A DNA stretch of 64,000 nt from CAITWD01 sp963842065 (GCA_963842065.1 CAWJEW010000007.1:248001-312000), one strand, 5' to 3'. Positions 23,161 through 32,052 are shown, counted from the stretch's first letter. Notes: generated from the sequence alone by a model not told the origin. Translations and numbers: made by a program.

Positions 23161-24603
23161 TCAGTCGCCCGGCAGCGTGATCCCGAGCTCCGACCAGCGT
23201 TCGTCGACGCGCTGGCGGACCTCCTGCGACATTGCGATCGCCTCAGGCCACGGGCGCACCTGCCCCTCGCCGGGCCACTTGCGCGTTGCGTCAAAGCCGA
23301 TCTTGGACCCGTAGGCAAAATACGGAGCCGCATGGTCGAGCGCGTCGACCGGGCCGTCGACCATCAGGTGGTCGCGGGCGGGATCCACGTTGCTGAACGC
23401 GGTAAACGCGACCTGTGAGACGTTGCGGACGTCCACGTCGTGGTCGACGACGATCACGCAACGGGTCAGCGACAGCAGTCCGAGCCCCCAGACCGCGTTC
23501 ATGAGCTTCTTGGCGTGGCCCGGATACCGCTTGTTGACCGAGACGATCGCACAGTTGTGGAACACGCCCTCGAGCGGCAGGTTCATGTCGTGCAGGTCCG
23601 GAACGGTCATCCGGATCAGCGGGAGGAACATGCGCTCGGTCGCCTTGCCCAGGAAGTAGTCCTCCATCGGAGGCGGCCCGACGATCGTGGTGGCATAGAT
23701 CGGGTCGCGGCGGTGCGAGATCGCGGTAACGTGCAACGTCGGGTAGTCGTCCACCGGCGTGTAGAAGCCGGTGTGGTCCCCGAACGGGCCCTCCGGTCGG
23801 ATGTCATGGGCGTCGACGTAGCCTTCGATCACGAACTCGGCGTTGGCGGGAACCTCCATGTCGACCGTGCGGCAGTTCACCATGTGCACGTTGTCGCCGC
23901 GCAGGAAGCCGGCGAACAGCATCTCGTCGATGTTCGGCGGCAGGGGTGCCGTCGCGCTGTAGGTGACCGCCGGATCAGTCCCAATCGCGATGGCGACCTC
24001 GACGCGGCCGTCCGAGTCGCGCAGATGGGCGGCGCCATCCTTGTGGATCTGCCAGTGCATCATCGCGGTGCGCTCGTCGACGACCTGCACGCGGTACATC
24101 CCGCAGTTGCGCACACCAGTCGTCGGGTCCTTGCTGAACACGAGTGGCAGCGTGATGTACGGGCCCCCGTCATCGGGCCAGCAGGTCAGGATCGGCAGCT
24201 TGGTCAGGTCCGGCTCGTCCATCCAGATCTCTTGGCAGGGCGCCGTCTTGACCATATGCGGCGAAAACGAGGCCAGCTCACGCAGCTTGCCCAGCGCCCT
24301 CACCTTGGCCACGAGCCCCTGCGGCGGTTGCAGGTCCATCAGGTCTTGGATGCGCGCGCCGGGCTCCTCGAGCGACTCGACCTCGAGCGACATGCACATG
24401 CGCGCGTCGCTGCCAAACTGGTTGATCAGCACGGGAAACTCGCTGCCGATCACGTTCCGGAACAGCAGCGCGGGCCCGAACCGCTTCGAGACGCGATCGG
24501 TGATCTCGGTGATCTCGAGGTGCGGATCCACCGGTGCGGTGATCTCGACCAGCTCCCCGGCGTCGCGGAGCCGCTCGATCCAGTCGCGCAGGTCACGAAT
24601 CAC
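23161..24603 (-). CDS. UbiD-family decarboxylase
   Basis: This 480-residue member of the UbiD (prenyl-FMN-dependent) decarboxylase family starts at GTG 24603, overlapping the upstream stop. Typical segments are LRDWIERLRDAGELVEI, PALLFRNVIGSEFPVLIN, ITLPLVFSKDP.TG..NCGMYR, EFVIEGYVDAHDIRPEGPFGDHTGFYT and ITLPGD at the end. The conserved E..R...E catalytic set is consistent with this. With ubiX and the mqn genes nearby, it probably decarboxylates 1,4-dihydroxy-6-naphthoate-derived prenylated intermediates (the MqnP/MqnL-type step), but substrate specificity cannot be read from sequence. Confidence 0.92.
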   Translation of the reverse strand: MIRDLRDWIERLRDAGELVEITAPVDPHLEITEITDRVSKRFGPALLFRNVIGSEFPVLINQFGSDARMCMSLEVESLEEPGARIQDLMDLQPPQGLVAKVRALGKLRELASFSPHMVKTAPCQEIWMDEPDLTKLPILTCWPDDGGPYITLPLVFSKDPTTGVRNCGMYRVQVVDERTAMMHWQIHKDGAAHLRDSDGRVEVAIAIGTDPAVTYSATAPLPPNIDEMLFAGFLRGDNVHMVNCRTVDMEVPANAEFVIEGYVDAHDIRPEGPFGDHTGFYTPVDDYPTLHVTAISHRRDPIYATTIVGPPPMEDYFLGKATERMFLPLIRMTVPDLHDMNLPLEGVFHNCAIVSVNKRYPGHAKKLMNAVWGLGLLSLTRCVIVVDHDVDVRNVSQVAFTAFSNVDPARDHLMVDGPVDALDHAAPYFAYGSKIGFDATRKWPGEGQVRPWPEAIAMSQEVRQRVDERWSELGITLPGD

Positions 24604-25106
24604 CCGAACACCGCCTCAAGGTCGGGCGGATCCGCAAGCAGCGCCGCCAAGTCGTCAAAACCCGCAGAATCCGCCTCGTCGGTGGACCGACGCACGGCCT
24701 CGGCAAAGCCGTCCCGCACGCGCTTGTCCCTGGAGCCCGCGATCGCTGCCGTCGTGCCGAGCCACAGTGCCGGGAGCTCGGCGGACCGCCCTGTTGCGAC
24801 CACGCCCGCCGACAGCGCGACCAGCCGCGCCAGGGCGTCGATCACGAACACGTCCTGTGCCCGCGCCACACGGACCAGCCCGGCCGCGTAGCAGTAGTCA
24901 CCCGCCAGAACGAGCCCTGGGCTGTCGGTCCGCACGAGCTCGCGCGGGCGCCCGTGATGGGCCAGGAACCCCTCCAGGATCAAGTCGAAGCCGACCGCAT
25001 GATCGGGCGCAAGCGGCGGGGAGACCAGCGGGGCCAGCAGCGGCGCGGCAGGAGCGGCAGCGAGACCCTCGGCGAGCGCGGACTCGATCAGCAGGTCCGT
25101 CCTCAT
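24600..25106 (-). CDS. Small helical protein, possible isoprenyl-synthase relative
   Basis: This 168-residue protein starts at ATG 25106 inside an ATGA overlap with hemL and ends in a GTGA overlap with ubiD. It has no signal or membrane segment. The centre (GLVLAGDYCYAAGLVRVARAQDVFVIDALARLVALSAGVVATG) resembles the LVGDYLFA.AF region of trans-isoprenyl diphosphate synthases, including the one at 17,964. Both aspartate-rich motifs are missing, and the protein is half the normal length. I do not recognise a named family. Its position suggests a role in the ubiD or menaquinone step. Confidence 0.65.
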   Translation of the reverse strand: MRTDLLIESALAEGLAAAPAAPLLAPLVSPPLAPDHAVGFDLILEGFLAHHGRPRELVRTDSPGLVLAGDYCYAAGLVRVARAQDVFVIDALARLVALSAGVVATGRSAELPALWLGTTAAIAGSRDKRVRDGFAEAVRRSTDEADSAGFDDLAALLADPPDLEAVFG

Positions 25107-26374
25107 GCGTCGGTGGCCTGCGCGGCCTCGGACAGGGCGGCCGTCGTCCGTTCGAGGTCCTTGGGCGAGTGCGCGGTGCTCACGAACCACGCCTCGAACT
25201 GGGACGGCGGCGGGTAGACCCCGCGTTCGAGCAGCGTGCGCGCGAACGCTCCGTAGCGTCCGGTGTCCGATGCTGTCGCCGACGCGTAGTCGGTCACCGG
25301 CGCGTCGGTGAAAAACGGGGTGAGCATCGACCCGATGCGATTGATTCGGACCGGAACCCCTGCCGCATGGAAGGCGTCCTCGAGCGCCGCGCCGCCGGCT
25401 TCGAGATCGTCGTACACCCCCGGTGCCGATACCTCCGCCAACACGGCGAGCCCGGCCGCGGTCGCCAGCGGATTCCCCGACAACGTCCCGGCCTGGTAGC
25501 ACGGCCCCTCGGGTGCCAGCTCGGACATGATCTCGGCCCGCCCGCCGAAGGCACCCACGGGCAACCCACCGCCGATAATCTTGCCGTAGCAGGCCAGGTC
25601 CGCGGTCACGCCGAAGCGCTCTTGGGCGCCGCCGCGGGCGATCCGGAACCCAGTGATGACCTCGTCGAGGATCAGAAGTGCCCCGGTGCGGTCACAGGCG
25701 CCGCGCAGCGCGGCCAGGTAGCCAGGGGCCGGCGGCACCACACCCATGTTGCCGGCGACCGGCTCGATGATGATCGCCGCGGCGCCCTCAAGGGCGGCTT
25801 CGGCGGCGGCGAGATCATTGTATGGCACCAGGCGCGTCGCCGCGGTGGCTCCGGCGGGCACGCCCGGACTGGTCGGCACCCCGAGCGTCGTCGCGCCGCT
25901 GCCCGCCTCGACGAGCAGGCCGTCGATGGCCCCATGGTACCCGCCGACCGTCTTGACGATCGGGTCCCGTCCGGTGGCCGCCCGCGCCAGGCGCAACGCA
26001 CCCATCACCGCTTCGCTACCAGAGGAGGTCATCCGCAGGCGCTCGATCGAGGGCACCGCGTCCCGGACCGCCTCGGCGAAGCGAACCTCGCGTTCGGTGG
26101 GTGCGCCGTAGGACGTCCCGCGCGGCAAGGCCGCCGTCAGCGCCGCGACGACGCGCGCCGGGGTGTGCCCGAGAATCGCCGGGCCCCAGCTGGCCAGGTA
26201 GTCCACGTACTGGTTGCCGTCGACATCCCACACGTAGGCGCCGACCGCGCGATCGATGAAGATTGGATCGCGCCCGATCGAGCGCATCGCCCGGACGGGA
26301 GAGTTCACCCCGCCGACAAGGACCTGTCGCGCCCGATCGAACAGCTCCGCGCTGCGCGCGTCGCGCGAGCCCAT
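25103..26374 (-). CDS. hemL: Glutamate-1-semialdehyde 2,1-aminomutase
   Basis: This 423-residue PLP enzyme starts at ATG 26374, which overlaps the upstream stop (TGATG). Motifs: LVGGVNSPVRAMRSIGRDPIFIDRA.GAYVWDVDGNQYVDYLASWGP at the N-terminus, MTSSGSEAVMGALRLARAATGR, EPVAGNMGVVPP, LLILDEVITGFR, the PLP lysine in ACYGKIIGGGLPVGAFGG, and YQAGTLSGNPLA. It makes 5-aminolevulinate from glutamate-1-semialdehyde. Beside hemB it supplies the start of tetrapyrrole synthesis. Confidence 0.96.
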   Translation of the reverse strand: MGSRDARSAELFDRARQVLVGGVNSPVRAMRSIGRDPIFIDRAVGAYVWDVDGNQYVDYLASWGPAILGHTPARVVAALTAALPRGTSYGAPTEREVRFAEAVRDAVPSIERLRMTSSGSEAVMGALRLARAATGRDPIVKTVGGYHGAIDGLLVEAGSGATTLGVPTSPGVPAGATAATRLVPYNDLAAAEAALEGAAAIIIEPVAGNMGVVPPAPGYLAALRGACDRTGALLILDEVITGFRIARGGAQERFGVTADLACYGKIIGGGLPVGAFGGRAEIMSELAPEGPCYQAGTLSGNPLATAAGLAVLAEVSAPGVYDDLEAGGAALEDAFHAAGVPVRINRIGSMLTPFFTDAPVTDYASATASDTGRYGAFARTLLERGVYPPPSQFEAWFVSTAHSPKDLERTTAALSEAAQATDA

Positions 26375-27471
26375 CAGGCGGCGGGCTCCCACGTCGGGAA
26401 CGGTCCGCCGGCACGCGCGATGTCCTCCCACTGCCGGTACTCAGGGGTGTAGTACACGAGCCGGACCTTCTTGAACTCGTAGGTCGAGTACAGCACCGCT
26501 CGGGAGTCGGGATCGGTGATGCCGGTTTCCTCGGCGATCGCGTCGATGACCTCCTCGCAGAGCTCCTTCGAGCGCGCGTGGACCATCGTGAAGATCGAAT
26601 AGGGCCAGTCGGGATACGTCGGGCGCCGGTAGCAGTGCGAGACAGACCGGAACGCGGCCATCTGCGGGCCGATACGCTCGAGGTCCTTCTCGGGCACCCG
26701 CCAGACGGCCATGCCGTTCGCGCCAAAGCCGGCCCGCCGATGGTTGAGCACCGCGGCGAAGCGGCGCATGTAGGACCGCTCGACGAACGTCTGGGCTCGC
26801 TCCAATAACTCGTCGGGGGCGATACCGGCCTGCTCGGCCCAGAGATCGAACGGCGCCGGCTCCGCGGGCAGGTCGCGCTGCAGGATGCAGATGAAGCGTT
26901 TGTCGTCGTCGGTGGGCAGCACGCCGTCGCCGCGCGCCGGCGGGGCCGCGGGTGCCGCCTTCGCAGCGGCGTCCTGGGCGCCGGTCATGTCCAGCTGCAC
27001 GTTGATCTTGAACAGCTTCAAGGTCGGCAGCAGGCGCATGGACTCCGCACGGGTCGCCTCGGCCAGGATGTCGATCGTCTCCTGCAGCCCGAGCCGCGCC
27101 TCGGGCTCGACGGCCAGCGTGAACCAGAGATTGAACGCGTGGCTGCGACGGTAGTTGTGGCTGACGCCGGGGTGGCCACCGACGATCGCCGCGGCCTCGA
27201 ACAGGCGCTCATCGGGATACTTGGCGGCCACGAGGCTGCTCTCGTAGCCCAGCGCACGGGTGTCGAAGATGGCCGAGAGCTGACGGACGATGCCCGCCTG
27301 ACGCAGGACCCGGACGCGCGAGAGTACCTCGTCCTCGGACATGCCGATGCCGACTCCGATCTCCCGGAACGGGTCGCGCACCAGCGGCAGGCCGGCCTGT
27401 AGGGCGTTCAGCAGCGCCCGGTCGGCGTCGTCCGGCTTGTGGTGGATCCGCGCGGATGCCGTCGTTGTCAC
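26374..27471 (-). CDS. Fused AhbA-AhbB-like (siroheme decarboxylase) protein
   Basis: The 365 residues form two tandem Lrp/AsnC-like units: a winged helix plus an alpha/beta ligand domain in each half. The first has LLNALQAGLPLVRDPFREIG and VSHNYRRSHAFNLWFTL. The second has FICILQRDLPAEPAPFDLWAEQAG and VSHCYRRPTYPDWPYSIFTMVHA. The motifs H(N/C)YRR and NLWF/PYSIF are those of the siroheme decarboxylase subunits AhbA/AhbB and their NirD/L/G/H relatives, rather than of amino-acid regulators. The subunits are normally separate. It lies between hemB and hemL, with GTGA and TGATG overlaps. It starts at GTG 27471. Confidence 0.82.
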   Translation of the reverse strand: MTTTASARIHHKPDDADRALLNALQAGLPLVRDPFREIGVGIGMSEDEVLSRVRVLRQAGIVRQLSAIFDTRALGYESSLVAAKYPDERLFEAAAIVGGHPGVSHNYRRSHAFNLWFTLAVEPEARLGLQETIDILAEATRAESMRLLPTLKLFKINVQLDMTGAQDAAAKAAPAAPPARGDGVLPTDDDKRFICILQRDLPAEPAPFDLWAEQAGIAPDELLERAQTFVERSYMRRFAAVLNHRRAGFGANGMAVWRVPEKDLERIGPQMAAFRSVSHCYRRPTYPDWPYSIFTMVHARSKELCEEVIDAIAEETGITDPDSRAVLYSTYEFKKVRLVYYTPEYRQWEDIARAGGPFPTWEPAA

Positions 27472-28481
27472 TCGGTCTCCTTCAACCATGCCGCCGCATC
27501 TTCGGCGTAGTAGGTGATCACCAGATCCGCCCCGGCGCGGGTGATGCCCGTCAGCACCTCGAGGGCCGCGCTGCGTTCGTCTAACCACCCCCGCTCAGCC
27601 GCGGCCTTGATCATCGAGAACTCGCCGCTGACCTGATACGCGGCGACCGGGAGCGTGGTGATCCCGCGCACGGCGGAGATCACGTCCAGATACGCGACCG
27701 CGGGCTTGACCATGACCATGTCGGCGCCCTCGTCGATGTCGAGCGCGACCTCACGCAGCGCTTCGCGCCCGTTGGCCGGGTCCATTTGGTACCCCCGCCG
27801 GTCGCCGAAGCTCGGGGTCGACCCCGCCGCCTCTCGGAACGGTCCGTAAAACGCGGAGGCGTACTTGGCCGCGTAGCTCAGGATGCCCACGTCCTGGTAT
27901 CCGTGCACGTCGAGCGAATGACGGATCGCCGCGACGCGGCCGTCCATCATGTCGCTCGGCGCCACGATGTCGGCGCCCGCGTCCGCATGGCTGAGGGCCG
28001 CGCGAGCAAGCGCCTCCAGCGAGAGATCGTTGTCCACCTGCCCGTCCCGCAGGATGCCGCAGTGCCCGTGGGAGGTGTACTCGCACAGGCACACGTCCGT
28101 GATGACGACCATCTCCGGCACCAGCAGCTTCACCGCGGCGATTGCCTCCTGGACCTCGCCGTTCGGATCCCAGCTGGAGCTGCCGGACTCGTCCTTGTTG
28201 TCGGTGACTCCGAACAGCAGCACCGCCGGCACGCCGGCCTCGAACGCGCGGACGGCCCGGACCGCCAGGACGTCGGGGGACATCCGTGCATGGCCGGGCA
28301 TCGCGGCGATCGGCTCGTCCCGCCCGGCCCCGGCGATCGCGAACATCGGCAGGATCAGCTGGTCGACCGAGAGCCGGTGCTCGCGCACCATCCGGCGTAC
28401 CGTCCCGGTGCGCCGCAGCCGTCGCGCGCGCACGACCGGAAAACCCGCCTGGCTGTCGTGGGACGTCGGAGGCATCGTCAT
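27468..28481 (-). CDS. hemB: Delta-aminolevulinic acid dehydratase (porphobilinogen synthase)
   Basis: This 337-residue protein starts at ATG 28481. A second ATG two codons on is equally possible. RARRLRRTGTVRRMVREHRLSVDQLILPMF is the usual N-terminus. The metal site DVCLCEYTSHGHCG has three cysteines, so this is the zinc-dependent type. The active-site lysine motif is MVMVKPAVAYLDVI, with YQVSGEFSMIKAAAERGW following. It joins two 5-aminolevulinates into porphobilinogen. It is the first gene of the leftward haem/ubiD block. Confidence 0.96.
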   Translation of the reverse strand: MTMPPTSHDSQAGFPVVRARRLRRTGTVRRMVREHRLSVDQLILPMFAIAGAGRDEPIAAMPGHARMSPDVLAVRAVRAFEAGVPAVLLFGVTDNKDESGSSSWDPNGEVQEAIAAVKLLVPEMVVITDVCLCEYTSHGHCGILRDGQVDNDLSLEALARAALSHADAGADIVAPSDMMDGRVAAIRHSLDVHGYQDVGILSYAAKYASAFYGPFREAAGSTPSFGDRRGYQMDPANGREALREVALDIDEGADMVMVKPAVAYLDVISAVRGITTLPVAAYQVSGEFSMIKAAAERGWLDERSAALEVLTGITRAGADLVITYYAEDAAAWLKETE

Positions 28482-28584
28482 GCCCGAGTGTATCCCCAAC
28501 GGCCCCGAATCGTTCCGGCGGGCGTCCCGGTGGCAAGATCTCCCCGATGTCCACACGCGATTCCCGTCACCCGACGCGTCAGCC

Positions 28585-29217
28585 GTGAGTGCGCCGCGTG
28601 CCGAGCCCGCCGGCGGCCCGGAGCCCCATGAACTGCTGAACGCGTACGCCTACGGGGCGTTTCCGATGGACGCCCCCGAGCACGCCGCCGCCCCCGTCCC
28701 CTACTACGAGGCCGACCCGCGCGCGGTGATCCCGATCGACGCGTTCCGGATCCCGCGGTCGGTGGGCCGCGGCATCGCGCGTACCGGGTACGCCATCCGT
28801 GTGGACACCGCGTTCGCGGAGGTCTGCCGGGCCTGCGCCCGGCGTCCCGAGGGCACGTGGCTGAGTCCCCGCCTGATCGACACCTACTGCCGCCTGCATG
28901 CCGCCGGATACGCCCACAGTGTGGAGGCCTGGGACCGGACACGGCTGGTCGGCGGCCTGTTCGGCGTTGCGGTGGGCGGCCTGTTCACCTCCGAGAGCAT
29001 GTTCCACGCCGCCACCGACGCGGGCAACGCCGTGGTCGTCGCCACGGCCCGGCGCCTGGCCGAACGTAGCTTCGTGCTGTGGGACATCCAGATGGCGACC
29101 GAGCACACGATGCGCTTCGGTACCGAGCTCATCCCGCGCGAGGAATACCGAGTGCGCCTGCAGCAGGCCCTACGGCTCGAGCGCAGTTTTGTCGGGCCGG
29201 GTCGCGGCGGGCAGTGA
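28585..29217 (+). CDS. aat: Leucyl/phenylalanyl-tRNA-protein transferase
   Basis: This 210-residue GNAT-fold enzyme transfers Leu or Phe to N-terminal Arg or Lys as part of the N-degron pathway. Motifs: LLNAYAYGAFPM, YYEADPRAVIPIDAFRIPRSVGR, TWLSPRLIDTYCRLHAAGYAHSVEAWD, GGLFGVAVGGLFTSESMFHAATDAGN and FVLWDIQMATEHTMRFGTELIPREEY. It starts at GTG 28585; the long open frame upstream is opposite hemB and is not coding. Its 3' end overlaps the convergent transporter gene by 48 nt. Confidence 0.93.
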   Translation: MSAPRAEPAGGPEPHELLNAYAYGAFPMDAPEHAAAPVPYYEADPRAVIPIDAFRIPRSVGRGIARTGYAIRVDTAFAEVCRACARRPEGTWLSPRLIDTYCRLHAAGYAHSVEAWDRTRLVGGLFGVAVGGLFTSESMFHAATDAGNAVVVATARRLAERSFVLWDIQMATEHTMRFGTELIPREEYRVRLQQALRLERSFVGPGRGGQ

Positions 29218-30342
29218 CGCCCCGCCCGGCGACGCGGGCGGTTCAGAGGGTGTGACCTCGGGCACGCCGGTCGGCGCCTCGCCCTCGACGACACGTCGCG
29301 CGACGGCGTAATCGGCGAGCGCCGTGGCCGCCTCCTTGGCGATCACCACCATCGGAATCGCGAGCACGACGCCGACCACCCCGGCCAGCTGCGCCCCGAT
29401 CAGCAGGCCGAAAATGACCACCAGCGACTGCACCCCGGCCGCATCGGCCATCGCCTTGGGCACCATGTGCCGCACCGTCTCATGGATGACGACGAACGCG
29501 ACAATCACACAAATCGCCGCGGTCAGTGAGGTCAACAGCGCCAACGCGACGGGCGGGATCGCTCCGAGGATCGGCCCAACGTAGGGGACGAAGTCCATGA
29601 GAAACACCAGCGTCATGAACGTCACCGCGAACGTGGAGCCCAACGGGAAGATGCCGGTGACCCCTAAGAACCACAGCACAACCCCGACCGACAGACTGAT
29701 CAACAGCGACACCAGCACCTGTGCGCGCAGGTACCGCAACAACGTGTGCTCGGTGCGGCGCAGGAAGTCCGCCGTCGGATCGCCGCCGATGCGGCGCGCC
29801 AAGCGCATGATCCGCGGGGCGTCGAGCACCATGTAGATCGAGGCCACCAGCGTGATGACGATCGTGACGATCACGCTGAGCACGCCGAGGCTGTAGCTGA
29901 GCACGTTCGAGGTGCCTTGGGTCAGGCGGTTCTCGACCCCGTTGGAGAACGATTTGAGGCCCCGCTCGACGTTGGCGTGGATGCCGTGGCGTTGCAGGAA
30001 GCCCTGCAGGCTTTGGATCTGGCTCGTTGCTTCAGCGTGGTACTGCGGCAGGTTTTGGTGGATCTGCTGGATCTGCGACCGGACCGGCGCGACGACCAGC
30101 GCGACCACGCCGCCCACGATCGCGAGTAGGAGGATGAACACGATGGCGACCGCGAGCCCACGCGGGATATGCCAGCGGCACAGCACGCGCACCGCAGGGT
30201 TGAGCAGCAACGCCAGGATCACCGAGAACAGGAACACGATCAGGACCTGCCCGATCGTCTGCCCGATGATCCAGGTCGCGACCACGAGGGCCACGACCAC
30301 GAGGAACATGGCCCAAGGAGGTGTGGGCGGTCGGTTATTCAT
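29170..30342 (-). CDS. AI-2E family transporter
   Basis: This 390-residue membrane protein starts at ATG 30342. It shows the family's pattern: paired helices at the start (AMFLVVVALVVATWIIG, VLIVFLFSVILALLLNPAV), a long soluble helical stretch (about 85-145), then further helices with LGVTGIFPLGSTFAV, DFVPYVGPILGAIPPVALALL, PKAMADAAGVQSLVVIFGLLIGAQLAGVVGVVLAIP. Seven to eight membrane helices are expected. The C-terminal tail is disordered and rich in Pro, Glu and Ala. Substrates in this family vary (AI-2, ions, others), so no role is assigned. Confidence 0.9.
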   Translation of the reverse strand: MNNRPPTPPWAMFLVVVALVVATWIIGQTIGQVLIVFLFSVILALLLNPAVRVLCRWHIPRGLAVAIVFILLLAIVGGVVALVVAPVRSQIQQIHQNLPQYHAEATSQIQSLQGFLQRHGIHANVERGLKSFSNGVENRLTQGTSNVLSYSLGVLSVIVTIVITLVASIYMVLDAPRIMRLARRIGGDPTADFLRRTEHTLLRYLRAQVLVSLLISLSVGVVLWFLGVTGIFPLGSTFAVTFMTLVFLMDFVPYVGPILGAIPPVALALLTSLTAAICVIVAFVVIHETVRHMVPKAMADAAGVQSLVVIFGLLIGAQLAGVVGVVLAIPMVVIAKEAATALADYAVARRVVEGEAPTGVPEVTPSEPPASPGGASLPAATRPDKTALEP

Positions 30343-30428
30343 CGCGTCCCATGGTCATGGTACGCCAGGAGGTCCCGGACCGGTGGCCGTGATTCCCCCC
30401 GGGACGCGCTGAGGTAGTGTCAGGCGGG

Positions 30429-31169
30429 ATGTCGACGCAGCAACACCAGCAGCGCTCCGAGCCCCGGGTCTCGCGTAACCACCAGCGGCGCCAGCGCAAC
30501 CGGCGCGCGCTCGTGACGATCGGACTCTCGGCTGTCGTCGTGGCGGTCATCGTCGGGGTGCTGTTCTGGGCCACCGGCGGCACGTCCTCCTCGACCCCGA
30601 GTCCGGCCGCGACAACGACGCCGGGCAGCCCCGTGCCCGTCAGCGCCCCACCGCAGCACGAGCTGCTGGCCCAGGCCCCGCTGGTCTCCATTGCCCTACC
30701 CATCAATGCCGACGCCGTCACCGCGATTGTCTTCCGCTCCATTCCCGATCCCGCCGCGGTCGAGCTCACCCCGACGGGCCCGCTGCATCGGTATGACGAA
30801 GGTGCGAGCGGCAGCGCGCTGCCCGACCTCGAGCTCGATGTCGGCGCCCCAGCAGGAACAGTGGTGTATTCGCCGGTCGACGGCCAAATCATCGGTGTCT
30901 ACGACAACATCGTCCAGGGGCAGGTTCAGGGCTACCGCGTGATCATCGCCCCGGATGGTGCGCCGGGGGTCGCGGTGAGCATCACCCATCTGGTCGCCCA
31001 TCTCGGGACACCGTCGCCGCAGGTCGGCCAGGCGGTGATCTCCGGGGTGACGCCACTCGGACAGGTGATCGACTTAAGCGGGATCGAGACCCAAAACATC
31101 TCCCAGTTCTCCGGCGACGCCGGCAATCACGTGGCCATCGAACTCCAGCGGATGGCCAATTCCTCGTGA
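30429..31169 (+). CDS. Membrane-anchored protein with lipoyl/M23-like beta fold
   Basis: This protein of about 246 residues starts at ATG 30429; a GTG at 30417 is an alternative. A basic cytoplasmic start is followed by one transmembrane helix (LVTIGLSAVVVAVIVGVLFWATGG) and a Ser/Pro/Thr linker. The external domain contains LELDVGAPAGTVVYSPVDGQIIGVYDNIVQ, then ITHLVAHLGTPSPQVGQAVISG. Such strand-turn patterns occur in the barrel of M23 peptidases and biotinyl/lipoyl-like folds, but the H..D and HxH zinc residues of active M23 enzymes are not evident. Probably a non-catalytic wall-associated protein. Its stop overlaps the YmdB gene start. Confidence 0.65.
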   Translation: MSTQQHQQRSEPRVSRNHQRRQRNRRALVTIGLSAVVVAVIVGVLFWATGGTSSSTPSPAATTTPGSPVPVSAPPQHELLAQAPLVSIALPINADAVTAIVFRSIPDPAAVELTPTGPLHRYDEGASGSALPDLELDVGAPAGTVVYSPVDGQIIGVYDNIVQGQVQGYRVIIAPDGAPGVAVSITHLVAHLGTPSPQVGQAVISGVTPLGQVIDLSGIETQNISQFSGDAGNHVAIELQRMANSS

Positions 31170-31957
31170 GCGAAGGGTTCACCGCCCTGATGATCGGCGA
31201 CGTCGTCGGTGGGGTCGGGCTGCGGGCGCTGGTCGCCGACCTGCCGGAGCTGATCGCCGAGCACCGGCCGCAGCTCGTCGTCGTCAATGCCGAGAACGCC
31301 GCCGACGGGACCGGCACGTCCCCGCGCCAAGCCGACGAGCTGTTTGCGGCCGGCGCCGACGTCCTGACCGGGGGCAACCACACCCTGCGGCGCACGTCCT
31401 ACCACGAGCTACTGCGCACCAACCCCCGTGCGCTGCGGCCAGCGAACCTGCCCCAGCCCGGGGCGCCGGGGACAGGCCTTGCCCTCGTCGACACGCGGGC
31501 CGGGGAGGCGGCTGTCATCAACCTGTTGGGGGCGGTATTCATGGACGCTTCGGCAAACCCGTTCGCGATCATCGACGATCTCGTGGCCACTGCAGCGCGC
31601 CACACGCCGCGCATCTTCGTCGACTTCCATGCAGAGGCGACCAGCGAGAAGGTCGCGATGGGTCAGTACCTCGACGGCCGCGTCACGGCCATCGTTGGCA
31701 CGCACACCCACGTCCAAACCGCCGATGAGCGCGTCCTGGCCGGAGGTTCGGCGTACATCACGGACCTCGGGATGACCGGTCCACACGATTCGGTCATCGG
31801 CGTGAAGACCGCCACGATCATCGACCGCTTCCTCACCGGAGCCCCGGGGCGCTTCGAGCCCGCCGAGGGCGGTGTCCGGGTGCAGGGAGTGGTGATCGCC
31901 GCGACGGCCGACGGGCGCGCGCGGTCCATCGCGCGCATCGACCGACCCCATTCGTAG
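31166..31957 (+). CDS. YmdB-family metallophosphoesterase
   Basis: This 263-residue calcineurin-like phosphoesterase is of the TIGR00282/YmdB family, which hydrolyses 2',3'-cyclic nucleotides. Metal-binding motifs: MIGDVVGGVGL, VNAENAADGTG, TGGNHTLRR, IFVDFHAEATSEK and VGTHTHVQTADERVL. The canonical GNHIWD is altered to GNHTLRR, which keeps the asparagine and histidine. It starts at GTG 31166 in a GTGA overlap with the preceding gene. In other phyla ymdB often lies beside rny (RNase Y). That neighbour is not in this window. Confidence 0.9.
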   Translation: MSEGFTALMIGDVVGGVGLRALVADLPELIAEHRPQLVVVNAENAADGTGTSPRQADELFAAGADVLTGGNHTLRRTSYHELLRTNPRALRPANLPQPGAPGTGLALVDTRAGEAAVINLLGAVFMDASANPFAIIDDLVATAARHTPRIFVDFHAEATSEKVAMGQYLDGRVTAIVGTHTHVQTADERVLAGGSAYITDLGMTGPHDSVIGVKTATIIDRFLTGAPGRFEPAEGGVRVQGVVIAATADGRARSIARIDRPHS

Positions 31958-32052
31958 GGTCCGTCGTGCGGCCAGTTCAGGATTCACAGGGGCTGGAGTG
32001 GAGCGTCGCCGCGGGAATGGTCCAGGTGTCCGCACACAAGGGAGACAACTGA

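Noticed and set aside
23963..26452. An 829-residue rightward open frame, and a 483-residue one at 23440-24891
   Set aside because: They lie antisense to ubiD, hemL and their neighbour, are rich in Arg, Pro and Ser, and match no family. They are products of high GC content.
27949..28584. N-terminal extension of Aat
   Set aside because: It is antisense to hemB, has no family similarity, and the normal Aat start is at GTG 28585.
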